In this document: positions 1 to 7,982 of the stretch, piece after piece | Numbering within the stretch: position 1 is the stretch's first letter | Layout of the letters: the number at the start of each line of letters is the position of its first letter | Assembly (NCBI GenBank): GCA_043754435.1 | Contig: JAYUUS010000146.1 | Coordinates: 1 to 64,000, forward strand | Origin: JANNYA01 sp043754435 | Lineage (GTDB): Bacteria > Pseudomonadota > Gammaproteobacteria > Xanthomonadales > SZUA-5 | Length of the DNA: 64,000 nucleotides | Reading direction: 5' to 3' | Program-made: the position numbers and the translations under genes | Notes under the pieces: generated by a model | The model's database searches: none | Told to the model about the DNA's origin: nothing | The model's input: only the letters and a program-made list of their open reading frames with translations

Positions 1-2
1 CC

Positions 3-20
3 CGCGATTCCGGAATCGCG
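3..20. repeat. 18-nt perfect palindrome at window edge
   Basis: The two 9-nt halves CGCGATTCC and GGAATCGCG form a perfect inverted repeat just past the thrS stop codon. It could be the start of a hairpin after thrS, but no T-run is visible before the window ends, so a terminator cannot be claimed. In many gammaproteobacteria infC follows thrS, and too little sequence is present to see it. Confidence 0.5.
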
Positions 21-41
21 AGCCGTCTGACGCTGCCGTCG

Positions 42-1949
42 CTAGACGGCCGCCTGTTCCTGACGCAAACGTGCGGCGAAGTCGGCAACCGACATGGTAC
101 CGAGGTCTTCCCCACCCCGCGCGCGCACCGACAGCGTGCCATTCTCGCGCTCGCGGTCGCCGACCACCAGCAGGTATGGCACGCGCTGCAGCGTGTGCTC
201 GCGGATCTTATAGCCGATCTTCTCGTTCCGCAAATCCGCTTCCACCCGGAAGCCTTGATTTGCAAGGGATTTCCGGGCGTCCTCGACGGCATCGGCCTGG
301 GCATCGGTGATATTCATCACCACCGCCTGCACCGGCGCCAGCCAAGAGGGGAAATGGCCGGCGTGGTGCTCGATCAGGATGCCGATGAAACGCTCCATCG
401 ACCCGACGATCGCCCGATGCAACATCACCGGATGCTGCTTCTGGCTGTGCTCGTCGACATATTCGGCGCCGAGCCGGGCCGGCATCATGAAATCGACCTG
501 CATGGTGCCGAGCTGCCAGGTGCGGCCGATGGCGTCCTGCAGGTGGTATTCGATCTTGGGCCCATAGAACGCGCCCTCGCCCGGCAGTTCCTGCCAGTCC
601 ACGCCGGCGGCGCCCAGGGCGGAACGCAACGCATGCTCCGCCTTGTCCCAGGTGGCGTCGTCGCCCAGGCGGGATTCCGGCCGCAGGGCGATCTTGAGCT
701 GCACCTCGGAGAACCCGAACGCCTCGTACACCGCCATCGCTTGCTGGTGGAATGCGGTGACCTCGGCTTCCACCTGATCTTCGGTGCAGAAGATGTGGCC
801 ATCGTCCTGGGTGAAACCGCGCACCCGCAGGATGCCGTGCAGCGCCCCCGAGGGCTCGTTGCGGTGGCAGGCACCGAACTCGCCGTAGCGGATCGGCAGG
901 TCGCGGTAACTGTGCAGGCCCTGATTGAACACCTGCACATGGCCGGGGCAGTTCATCGGCTTCAGCGCGTAGGTCCGCTTCTCCGACTCGGTGAAGAACA
1001 TGTTGTCCTTGTAGTTGTCCCAATGGCCGGATTTCTGCCACAGGGTCACATCCAGGATCTGCGGGCAACGCACCTCACCATAGCCGGTGTCGCGGTAGAC
1101 GCGGCGCATGTACTGCTCGACCACCTGCCACACCGACCAGCCCTTCGGATGCCAGAACACCAGGCCCGGCGCCTCTTCCTGCAGGTGGAACAGGTGCTGC
1201 TGTTTGGCGATCTTGCGATGGTCGCGCTTGTCGGCTTCCTCGACGCGCAGGATGTAGGCGTCGAGCTGCTTCTTGTCGGCCCAGGCTGTGCCGTAGATGC
1301 GCTGCAGCTGCTCGTTGGCGGCATCGCCGCGCCAGTACGCGCCCGAGATGCGGGTCAGCTTGAACGCCTTCAGGAAGCGCGTGTTGGGCACGTGCGGGCC
1401 GCGGCACATGTCCACGTATTCCTGGTGGTAATACAGGCCCATCGCCTGGATGTCGGCGGGCATGTCGTCGATCAGGCGGAGCTTGTACTCCTCGCCGCGC
1501 GCGCCGAACACCTCCACGACCTCGGCACGCGGAGTCACTTTCTTGACCACGTCGTAATCCAGCTCGATCAACTCGCGCATGCGCTGCTCGATCGCGGCCA
1601 GGTCGTCCGGGGTGAACGGGCGCTCACTGTGGATGTCGTAGTAAAAGCCCTCGGCGATGACCGGGCCGATCACCATCTTGGCGTCCGGATACAGCTGCTT
1701 GACCGCATGCCCGACCAGGTGCGCGCAGGAGTGGCGGATGATCTCCACGCCCTCGGCGTCCTTGGAGGTGATGATGCGCAGGGTGGCGTCGTGGTCGATC
1801 ACGTCGCTGGCATCGACCAGCCGGCCATCGACTTCGCCGGCGACGGTCGCCTTGGCCAGCCCGGCGCCGATGGACTGGGCCACCTGCATCACCGACACGG
1901 GATGTTCGAACTCTCGGCGGCTGCCGTCGGGAAGGGTGATCGCGATCAT
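42..1949 (-). CDS. thrS: Threonyl-tRNA synthetase
   Basis: Charges tRNA-Thr with threonine in the cytoplasm; class II synthetase. The N-terminal TGS domain (about residues 1-60, MIAITLPDGSRREF) is followed by the editing domain with HSCAHLVGHA (near residue 75), then the catalytic core with MNCPGH, the motif 2 region RYGEFGACHRNEPSGALHG and DDGHIF, and the class II motif 3 region HRAIVGSMERFIG; the C-terminal anticodon-binding domain ends at QAAV. Zinc ligands (Cys of MNCPGH, His of DDGHIF, His of VMLHRA) are present. I chose the ATG at 1949 because GGGGAG lies about 9 nt upstream; the open frame continues upstream to 2009 but would run into the terminator hairpin. Length (635 aa) is normal. 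Base composition and codon use are far more G/C-rich than in all other genes of the window, and the sequence looks Xanthomonadaceae-like. Confidence 0.97.
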   Translation of the reverse strand: MIAITLPDGSRREFEHPVSVMQVAQSIGAGLAKATVAGEVDGRLVDASDVIDHDATLRIITSKDAEGVEIIRHSCAHLVGHAVKQLYPDAKMVIGPVIAEGFYYDIHSERPFTPDDLAAIEQRMRELIELDYDVVKKVTPRAEVVEVFGARGEEYKLRLIDDMPADIQAMGLYYHQEYVDMCRGPHVPNTRFLKAFKLTRISGAYWRGDAANEQLQRIYGTAWADKKQLDAYILRVEEADKRDHRKIAKQQHLFHLQEEAPGLVFWHPKGWSVWQVVEQYMRRVYRDTGYGEVRCPQILDVTLWQKSGHWDNYKDNMFFTESEKRTYALKPMNCPGHVQVFNQGLHSYRDLPIRYGEFGACHRNEPSGALHGILRVRGFTQDDGHIFCTEDQVEAEVTAFHQQAMAVYEAFGFSEVQLKIALRPESRLGDDATWDKAEHALRSALGAAGVDWQELPGEGAFYGPKIEYHLQDAIGRTWQLGTMQVDFMMPARLGAEYVDEHSQKQHPVMLHRAIVGSMERFIGILIEHHAGHFPSWLAPVQAVVMNITDAQADAVEDARKSLANQGFRVEADLRNEKIGYKIREHTLQRVPYLLVVGDRERENGTLSVRARGGEDLGTMSVADFAARLRQEQAAV

Positions 1950-2007
1950 GTCTGCTTGCTCCCCCTCTCCCGCCTGGCGGGAAACGGTTGCGGTAGGGAC
2001 TGAAAAC

Positions 2008-2030
2008 AAAAAAAGCGCCGAGGCGCCTTT
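2008..2030 (-). terminator. Terminator or attenuator between tRNA-Val and thrS
   Basis: On the minus strand AAAGGCGC-CTCG-GCGCTTTTTTT forms a tetraloop hairpin followed by a T-run. It would end transcription of the tRNA-Val gene, or act as a leader terminator about 60 nt upstream of the thrS start. No threonine-rich leader peptide was recognised, so simple termination is the safer reading. Confidence 0.75.
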
Positions 2031-2194
2031 CGAAAATCGAATGCGTCGACGAGATCAGCAGGAGAGGATGCTAGTGCTCATGTCGCACGCTCGGCCGGCG
2101 TTGCCGCGGGCCACCTCGAACGGTCGGTGGGCTGCGAGGGAATGTCGTGCCACGCCGATGACCAGGACCTTAGCAGGCTTGGACCATGATGGCG

Positions 2195-2269
2195 TGGTGG
2201 GCGGTGAGGGTTTCGAACCCCCGACCCCTACCATGTCAAGGTAGTGCTCTACCGCTGAGCTATGCGCCC
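2195..2269 (-). tRNA. tRNA-Val (anticodon GAC), acceptor stem mismatched
   Basis: A 75-nt cloverleaf with encoded CCA is readable on the minus strand: D-stem GCTC/GAGC, anticodon stem CTACC/GGTAG around loop TTGACAT (anticodon GAC, valine), T-arm GGGGG-TTCGAAA-CCCTC. The acceptor strands are GGGCGCA and ACCGCCC; pairs 1-5 form but positions 6:67 (C-C) and 7:66 (A-A) do not. Each strand would pair perfectly with a different partner (TGCGCCC and GGGCGGT respectively), as if the gene were joined from two tRNA-Val genes. A tRNA-Val upstream of thrS is, from memory, usual in Xanthomonadaceae. The composition of the window changes at this gene. Confidence 0.9.
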
Positions 2270-2403
2270 CAATCGAGCCGTAAAGATTAACAGCGCGCTC
2301 GCCATCACACAAGTTCTATTAACTAGCTTGGCGAATTCGCTTCAGCTTTGGCGTGCTTAGAGGCTATCATCCGCGCTCTTTTTGCAACTATTGGGCCTCA
2401 ATC

Positions 2404-3075
2404 GTGTGGGAAATTTTACGCGCAGGCGGTTTTATTATGATTCCGCTCAGTTTAATGAGTGTGCTCAGCATCGCCATCATCGCCGAGCGGTTTTGGGCGC
2501 TACGCCGCGCCGCCATTTTGCCGCCTGCACTGGGGCCACAGGTGCGCCAATATGCCAAAACGCATCGACTTGAAGCCGCTCAGCTTCAGGAACTCGAAGA
2601 AAACTCGCCGCTAGGTGCGGTTTTAGCGACTGTGTTGGCGAATCGCGCGCGCTCACGCGATGTGATCCGCCAGAAAGTTGAAGATGTGGGCCGTAGGTCC
2701 GTGCACGAGATGAACCGCTTTCTAAACTCGCTCGGCACGATTGCGATTATTTCGCCGCTGATGGGGCTGTTAGGCACCGTTTTTGGCTTGATTAAGATGT
2801 TTATGATTATTACTAGCGTGGGCATTGGCGATGCCAATCGCTTGGCGGGCGGTATCGGCGAGGCGCTTATTGCCACCGCATCAGGATTAGTCGTCGCCAT
2901 TATCGCTTACGTGTTCCACCGTTTTTTACGCGGCAAAATCCAGAATTTGGCGGTCGAGCTGGAACGCGAAGCGAGTGATCTTATTGATACGCTTGAAGCA
3001 CCAATGGCTAATCCCATGGCGAATCCGGTGACGCCAGCAGCAGCCAGCGTGCGCCCAGCGCCCGCCACCCGCTAA
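2404..3075 (+). CDS. exbB: ExbB/TolQ/MotA-family proton channel protein
   Basis: Inner-membrane channel subunit that, with ExbD, couples the proton gradient to a TonB-like partner. Three hydrophobic segments are visible: near the N-terminus (AGGFIMIPLSLMSVLSIAII), mid-protein (LGTIAIISPLMGLLGTVFGL) and late (IGEALIATASGLVVAIIAY), the usual ExbB pattern with the conserved GLLGTV segment. I chose GTG at 2404 (MWEILRAGG), which matches the usual family start; an upstream in-frame GTG at 2353 would add 17 untypical residues. exbD follows after 5 nt, so the two form an operon. No tonB or receptor gene is nearby. A role as TolQ is less likely because tolA/tolB are absent. Confidence 0.9.
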   Translation: MWEILRAGGFIMIPLSLMSVLSIAIIAERFWALRRAAILPPALGPQVRQYAKTHRLEAAQLQELEENSPLGAVLATVLANRARSRDVIRQKVEDVGRRSVHEMNRFLNSLGTIAIISPLMGLLGTVFGLIKMFMIITSVGIGDANRLAGGIGEALIATASGLVVAIIAYVFHRFLRGKIQNLAVELEREASDLIDTLEAPMANPMANPVTPAAASVRPAPATR

Positions 3076-3080
3076 AATCC

Positions 3081-3509
3081 ATGAAATTTACCGATGACAA
3101 ATCACTTGATGAGCCGGAAATCAACGTGATTTCCTTGATCGACGTGATTTTAGTGCTGCTCATTTTCTTTATGGCAACCGCGACCTTTGAGCAACAGTCG
3201 CGCTTAAAAGTGAACTTGCCGCAAGCCTCCAACAGCAGTACCGAGAAAGATAAAGGCCCAAGTTTATTGGTACAAATCAACGCTGAAGGGCGATTTTTTG
3301 TGGGTAATAGTGAAGTTATCAACGAAAATATCGAAACGCTTAAAGCCGCCATTGCTGCGACCGCTGGCGACAAACGCGATCAACGTGTGGTTTTGCGCGC
3401 CGATGGCCGAACCCCACACCAAAGTGTCATCACGGCCATGGATGCGTTGAGTCAACTTGGGTTTGTCAATCTTTCGATTGCCACGATTCGGCGTGAAGAG
3501 AAGCGCTGA
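3081..3509 (+). CDS. exbD: ExbD/TolR-family biopolymer transport protein
   Basis: Partner of ExbB with one N-terminal membrane helix and a periplasmic domain. The helix VISLIDVILVLLIFFMATATF carries the aspartate (LIDV) that takes part in proton passage in this family, followed by a short periplasmic domain with VVLRADGRTPHQSVITAMDA typical of ExbD. Length (142 aa) is normal. It begins 5 nt after exbB and ends the operon; pyrF converges on it with about 70 nt between the stops. Confidence 0.9.
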   Translation: MKFTDDKSLDEPEINVISLIDVILVLLIFFMATATFEQQSRLKVNLPQASNSSTEKDKGPSLLVQINAEGRFFVGNSEVINENIETLKAAIAATAGDKRDQRVVLRADGRTPHQSVITAMDALSQLGFVNLSIATIRREEKR

Positions 3510-3556
3510 AAAGCGAAACTAAGAAATCCAACCGCGAAACGAAATTTCTACTTAAG

Positions 3557-3586
3557 TTTTTAGACTCAAAGATTTTTAGACTCAAA
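3557..3586. repeat. 14-nt tandem direct repeat
   Basis: TTTTTAGACTCAAA occurs at 3557-3570 and again at 3573-3586, separated by 2 nt; the second copy overlaps the pyrF stop codon. It probably arose by slippage between the convergent exbD and pyrF genes. No hairpin terminator was recognised here. Confidence 0.8.
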
Positions 3587-4304
3587 ACTTTGCCGCAAAC
3601 GCCGCCGCAATGGTTTCCTGCATCGCCAACGCCGCAGCTTTTGGGTCCAGCGCATTTTTAATCGGGCGGCCAACCACAATGAAATCAGCACCCAAAGCAA
3701 AGGCTTCAGCCACATCTACTGTGCGTTTTTGGTCATCGGACGCGGCTTCTATATTTGCAACTGGGCGAATGCCGGGGCAGATAATCAGCAGCTTTTCGCC
3801 ACACGCCGTGCGAATAGCGCTGGCCTCTAAGCCGCTGGAAACCACGCCATCAACCCCGCACGCCAACGCCGCTTTCGCGCGCGATTCGACCAGCGCTTTG
3901 GCGTCACATTGAAAACCTAAATCGGTCAAATCACGTTGATCTAGGCTAGTTAATGCCGTCACTGCCAGCACTTTTAAATCCCCCTTGACTTCTACTGCGG
4001 CGCGCATCATCGCGTCATTGCCGTGAATTGTGCAGAAATTTACTTGGTGCCGACGCAAGCCTTTGACGGCAGCCGCAACCGTAGCGGGCACGTCAAAAAA
4101 CTTCAAATCAACGAACACTTTTTTGCCGCGATCCGCCAGTTCTGCGATCACCTCAAAATACTCGCCGCTGGTCAACAGCTCCATGCCAACTTTGTAAAAA
4201 CTGATCGCATCGCCCAAGCGCTCCACCCAAGCCATTGCTTGGGCACGGGTTTCGACGTCCAGGGCAAAAATGAGACGCTCATGCGTGCTGAATTCCATCG
4301 CCAT
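3582..4304 (-). CDS. pyrF: Orotidine 5'-phosphate decarboxylase
   Basis: Converts OMP to UMP, the last step of de novo pyrimidine synthesis. The TIM-barrel protein shows the catalytic Asp-Lys-Asp array in VDLKFFDVP (near residue 65), the barrel start FALDVE and the phosphate-binding end GADFIVVGRPIKNA. Length (240 aa) is normal. The start overlaps the sucA stop (TGATG), so the two are translationally coupled; a second ATG two codons later is an equally good start. The pairing with sucA rather than with other pyrimidine genes is odd. Confidence 0.96.
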   Translation of the reverse strand: MAMEFSTHERLIFALDVETRAQAMAWVERLGDAISFYKVGMELLTSGEYFEVIAELADRGKKVFVDLKFFDVPATVAAAVKGLRRHQVNFCTIHGNDAMMRAAVEVKGDLKVLAVTALTSLDQRDLTDLGFQCDAKALVESRAKAALACGVDGVVSSGLEASAIRTACGEKLLIICPGIRPVANIEAASDDQKRTVDVAEAFALGADFIVVGRPIKNALDPKAAALAMQETIAAAFAAKF

Positions 4305-7150
4305 CAGGATATTGCGCCAGCGGCAGCAACCCCAAGTGCTGCTTCCACCAGGGCGCTTTGTTGCGCCATGTGCTGATCGGCATGGCCACAGGCAGGTGCG
4401 GCGGAGCGGTCACGGCCGGCATAGTGCAGCTTGTGCTGCAGCTGTAAACACGCCTCGATATGGTGGCGTACTTGGAACCAAGCACCTTGATTCAGCGGCT
4501 CTTCCTGACACCAAATCACTTCGAGGGCGTTCGGAAAACGCGCCAGCTCAGCGCTGACTTCCGCGCGCGGGAACGGATAGAGCTGTTCGACCCGTACAAT
4601 GGCGACATTGCTTAAACCCTGCTTTTCAGCGGCTTCGATCAAATCGTAGTAAACCTTGCCCGCACACAGCACGACGCGATTGCAGGTGAACTGATTTTTC
4701 GTATTGCTGTCACTAATGACGTTGAAGAATTTGCCGCCCGCTAAATCCGCCATGCTGCTGGTCGACAATTTATTGCGCAGCATCGATTTCGGCGTCATCA
4801 CAACTAAAGGTTTGCGCACGTTGCGCCGCATTTGACGACGCAGCATGTGAAACATTTGCGCCGGTGATGTCGGCGTACAGACCTGCATATTATTAAGCGC
4901 GCACAGCTGTAAGAAGCGTTCTAGTCGTGCGGACGAATGCTCTGGGCCTTGGCCTTCGAACCCATGCGGTAAAAATAGCACCAAGCCGCAACCCCGCCCC
5001 CATTTTGCCTCGCCGGAGCTTAAAAACTGATCGATCACCACCTGCGCGCCATTGCAGAAATCGCCAAACTGCGCTTCCCAAATCACTAGTGTTCGCGGCT
5101 CGGCAGTGGCGTAGCCGTACTCATAGCCCATCACCGCCTCTTCGCTTAAAACCGAGTCGATCACGCTTACTTTATCGCGACCGGCTATTTGCTCCAGCGG
5201 CAAATAAGTATTGCCGCTAGGCTGATCGTGCAGCACCGCGTGGCGATGGAAAAAAGTGCCACGCCCGGCATCTTGGCCACTAATACGCAGCTCAAAACCT
5301 TCTTTGAGCAACGTCGCGTACGCCAACGTTTCGGCAAAACCCCAATCCATGCGCAGCGTGCCTTCAGTCATCTTGGCGCGATCTTCATAGACCTTGGCAA
5401 CGCGCGGATGCAGCGTCAATTCCTTCGGTAAAGTGTTCAGTACCCGCGAAAGCTCAGTTAACGCTGAGATATCGCCGCCAGTGTTCACCTCTTGCATCAA
5501 ATCGCCACCGACATACGGGCGCCAGTCCGTTGCTTTGCCGTCTTCGTCGGGCGTGGTGAGTTCTGGTGCGACCGGTGCGCCTTTTTCCAAGGCAGAGCGA
5601 TATTCATTTTGCATGTCAACGGCATCTGTCGCATTGATAACGCCTGTCTGCGCTAACTCAGCTGCGTAGAGTTCACGCGTGGTTTTGTGTGCACGAATGT
5701 GTTGATACATGAGTGGCTGCGTCGCAGCGGGTTCATCCGCCTCATTGTGGCCGTGGCGGCGATAGCAGACCAAGTCGATCACGATATCGCGCTTAAATTT
5801 TTGCCGATAGTCAAAGGCAATTTGCGCGCAAAAAACCACCGCTTCTGGATCATCACCATTGACGTGCAAAACCGGGGCATTAATCATTTTTGCGACGTCA
5901 GTGCAATAGAAGGTACTGCGCGCATCTTCCACTTTGCTAGTGGTAAAGCCGACTTGATTATTTATGACGATGTGGATCGTGCCGCCGACGGCATAGCCGC
6001 GCGCCTGCGACATATTGAGCAACTCTGGCACCACGCCTTGCCCCGCGAAAGCGGCGTCCCCGTGGATCAAAATAGGCACCACGATGGCGCGTTCGTGATC
6101 GCCCCGGCGAACCTGACGCGCGCGCACAGAACCGGTTACGACCGGATTAATAATCTCCAAATGCGACGGATTAAAGCCAAGCGCAACGTGTACGGTGCCG
6201 CCTGCGGTTTTGACATCGGAAGAAAACCCTAGGTGATATTTCACATCCCCCGAATACGCCGGGTCATCAATATGATCGTGCTTGCCTTCAAAGGCATCAA
6301 AAAGCGATTTTGGCGGCTTGCCAACTGTATTGATTAACACATTCAAGCGCCCACGATGCGCCATGCCGACGACGATGTCTTTAACACCTGCGGCCCCGGC
6401 GCGCTGCACTAACTCATCCATAAGCGGAATCATGCTGTCACCGCCTTCCAACGAAAAGCGCTTCTGGCCAACGTATTTAGTGTGCAAATAGCGCTCTAAA
6501 CCTTCGGCAGCACTTAAACGCTGCAAAATGCGCTTTTTCTTGGCCGCATCAAAGCCATATTGGCCGGCGTTGCCCTCAAAGCGCTCCTGGAACCAGCGGC
6601 GCTGATCGTAATCAGGAATATGCATATATTCGGCACCAATCGCGCCCAAATACGCTGCCTTGAGCATTGCGAGCGTGTCACCGAGTTTGCGCTTGGTTTT
6701 CCCTACCAGGATCGGCGCATCGAACTCAGAATCCAAATCTGCAGCGGTGAACCCGTGATATTCCATTGCTAAATCCGGCACTTCCGGCTGCACCATCATG
6801 CCGAGCGGATCAATCTTGGCGCGCAAATGCCCGCGCGTGCGGTGGCTGTTGATCGCGCGCAATACCGAGGCCTGCTTTGCCGCCTGCGCCTCACTCATGC
6901 CAGCAGGCTCACCGGTCGTCGCAACTTTCTTAGGTACCAAAAAATGACCGTTTAACTTGCTAATAGCCGCTATGCGCGCCAAAACCGGCGTGTGGGCCAC
7001 ATCATTTACGCCACCTAGCGCCTTAAAATAGTCGCGCCAACTCGCACTGACTGAATTGGGGTCAGTTAAAAATGTTTCGTATAGCTCTTCAACAAATGCA
7101 GCGTTGCCGCCAGAAAGCTGCGAGGTAGCAATTTGATCTTGAATACTCAT
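4304..7150 (-). CDS. sucA: 2-oxoglutarate dehydrogenase E1 component
   Basis: Thiamine-diphosphate-dependent decarboxylase of the 2-oxoglutarate dehydrogenase complex (TCA cycle). Visible are the N-terminal E2-binding segment (FVEELYETFLTDPNSVSASW), GMAHRGRLNVL, the cofactor-binding VNGDDPEAVVF and GHNEADEPAATQPLMY, and the C-terminal transketolase-like half with FLPHGFEGQGPEHSSARLER. I chose the ATG at 7150 (MSIQDQ), the family start; the frame extends upstream to 7216 without support. The product is 948 aa, normal for the family. Neither sucB nor lpd follows; pyrF overlaps its end instead, so the other subunits must be elsewhere. Confidence 0.97.
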   Translation of the reverse strand: MSIQDQIATSQLSGGNAAFVEELYETFLTDPNSVSASWRDYFKALGGVNDVAHTPVLARIAAISKLNGHFLVPKKVATTGEPAGMSEAQAAKQASVLRAINSHRTRGHLRAKIDPLGMMVQPEVPDLAMEYHGFTAADLDSEFDAPILVGKTKRKLGDTLAMLKAAYLGAIGAEYMHIPDYDQRRWFQERFEGNAGQYGFDAAKKKRILQRLSAAEGLERYLHTKYVGQKRFSLEGGDSMIPLMDELVQRAGAAGVKDIVVGMAHRGRLNVLINTVGKPPKSLFDAFEGKHDHIDDPAYSGDVKYHLGFSSDVKTAGGTVHVALGFNPSHLEIINPVVTGSVRARQVRRGDHERAIVVPILIHGDAAFAGQGVVPELLNMSQARGYAVGGTIHIVINNQVGFTTSKVEDARSTFYCTDVAKMINAPVLHVNGDDPEAVVFCAQIAFDYRQKFKRDIVIDLVCYRRHGHNEADEPAATQPLMYQHIRAHKTTRELYAAELAQTGVINATDAVDMQNEYRSALEKGAPVAPELTTPDEDGKATDWRPYVGGDLMQEVNTGGDISALTELSRVLNTLPKELTLHPRVAKVYEDRAKMTEGTLRMDWGFAETLAYATLLKEGFELRISGQDAGRGTFFHRHAVLHDQPSGNTYLPLEQIAGRDKVSVIDSVLSEEAVMGYEYGYATAEPRTLVIWEAQFGDFCNGAQVVIDQFLSSGEAKWGRGCGLVLFLPHGFEGQGPEHSSARLERFLQLCALNNMQVCTPTSPAQMFHMLRRQMRRNVRKPLVVMTPKSMLRNKLSTSSMADLAGGKFFNVISDSNTKNQFTCNRVVLCAGKVYYDLIEAAEKQGLSNVAIVRVEQLYPFPRAEVSAELARFPNALEVIWCQEEPLNQGAWFQVRHHIEACLQLQHKLHYAGRDRSAAPACGHADQHMAQQSALVEAALGVAAAGAIS

Positions 7151-7308
7151 AATTTGGCGGCATGCGAGAACGAAGTGAAGCCCACGAGTATAGAGGGCGC
7201 GGAGGGTGCTTGGCACTATGGCGGCAGCCGAACTTAGCGCGTTGGGTTGACAAAATGACAGCTATGGCAATTACCGATGGGAATGTGGCGATTCCCGCAT
7301 CACCGACG

Positions 7309-7962
7309 TCAATAGCTATTGACGCACAGCAGTTTCACACGTCTATTGATGGGCCTCGCGCAGGCCCACTCTTTACGGCCGAGATCAACAGCCGCGCGCA
7401 CCATTTCATCCGGCGCATCCTGTAACGCTTGGACAAAATTCTGCTCCACAGCGCGCGCAAGCTGTCCAGTCAAACGCAGGCCAAGCTGGCGCCTAAACTT
7501 TAATAGGTCAATTTGCAAAAACGTGCCGCGTAAATTAAGGGCTAAGGCATGTTCTAGCTGCTTTTCCCATCCTCCATGTACATCGAGCGCAAATACAACA
7601 CGCGCCAGATTGAGGCGGGTGTAGGGCCATGTGGGCCGCTGTAGTGCCGCGCGCTCAAGATAGCCCTGGGCCTTGCGCAACGCTTGGATGTTTACTTGTG
7701 GCGTGCTTGCGGACTCTGCATCCAACAAAAATACACGTCCCGCCAAATCGAGCGTTGCCGCATCCCAACCCGCCGCATTGGCAAGCGCGCTAGCTTGCAA
7801 TTTAGCCTCGTTCCAGCGCCTAGAATCAAGTTCACCGCTGGCCTGGGCGTACAGTAAATTCTCCAGACGTGACGTTGCCACACTTAACCAAGCTACGTAC
7901 AAGCCCGCACTTGCAAATATCGCAAGCGCTAGGCTCATTAAGAATTTCAAGGCGCGCGCCAT
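7309..7962 (-). CDS. VpsP-like exopolysaccharide locus membrane protein
   Basis: A 217-aa protein with one N-terminal membrane helix (LMSLALAIFASAGLYVAWL) and a helical, TPR-like periplasmic part (LENLLYAQASGELDSRRW, LRKAQGYLERAALQRPTWPY, LEHALALNLRG). Its position directly behind the tyrosine autokinase and export protein is that of vpsP in Vibrio vps loci, and the general architecture agrees. Biochemical function is unknown; a scaffolding role in polysaccharide assembly is a guess. It is the last gene of the minus-strand operon, 20 nt after the kinase gene. Confidence 0.5.
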   Translation of the reverse strand: MARALKFLMSLALAIFASAGLYVAWLSVATSRLENLLYAQASGELDSRRWNEAKLQASALANAAGWDAATLDLAGRVFLLDAESASTPQVNIQALRKAQGYLERAALQRPTWPYTRLNLARVVFALDVHGGWEKQLEHALALNLRGTFLQIDLLKFRRQLGLRLTGQLARAVEQNFVQALQDAPDEMVRAAVDLGRKEWACARPINRRVKLLCVNSY

Positions 7963-7982
7963 TTTATCGGGATTCCGCTACT

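Noticed and set aside
195..2003. Long plus-strand open frame antisense to thrS
   Set aside because: It mirrors thrS codons in G/C-rich DNA, is full of His/Leu/Val typical of a reverse frame, and matches no family.
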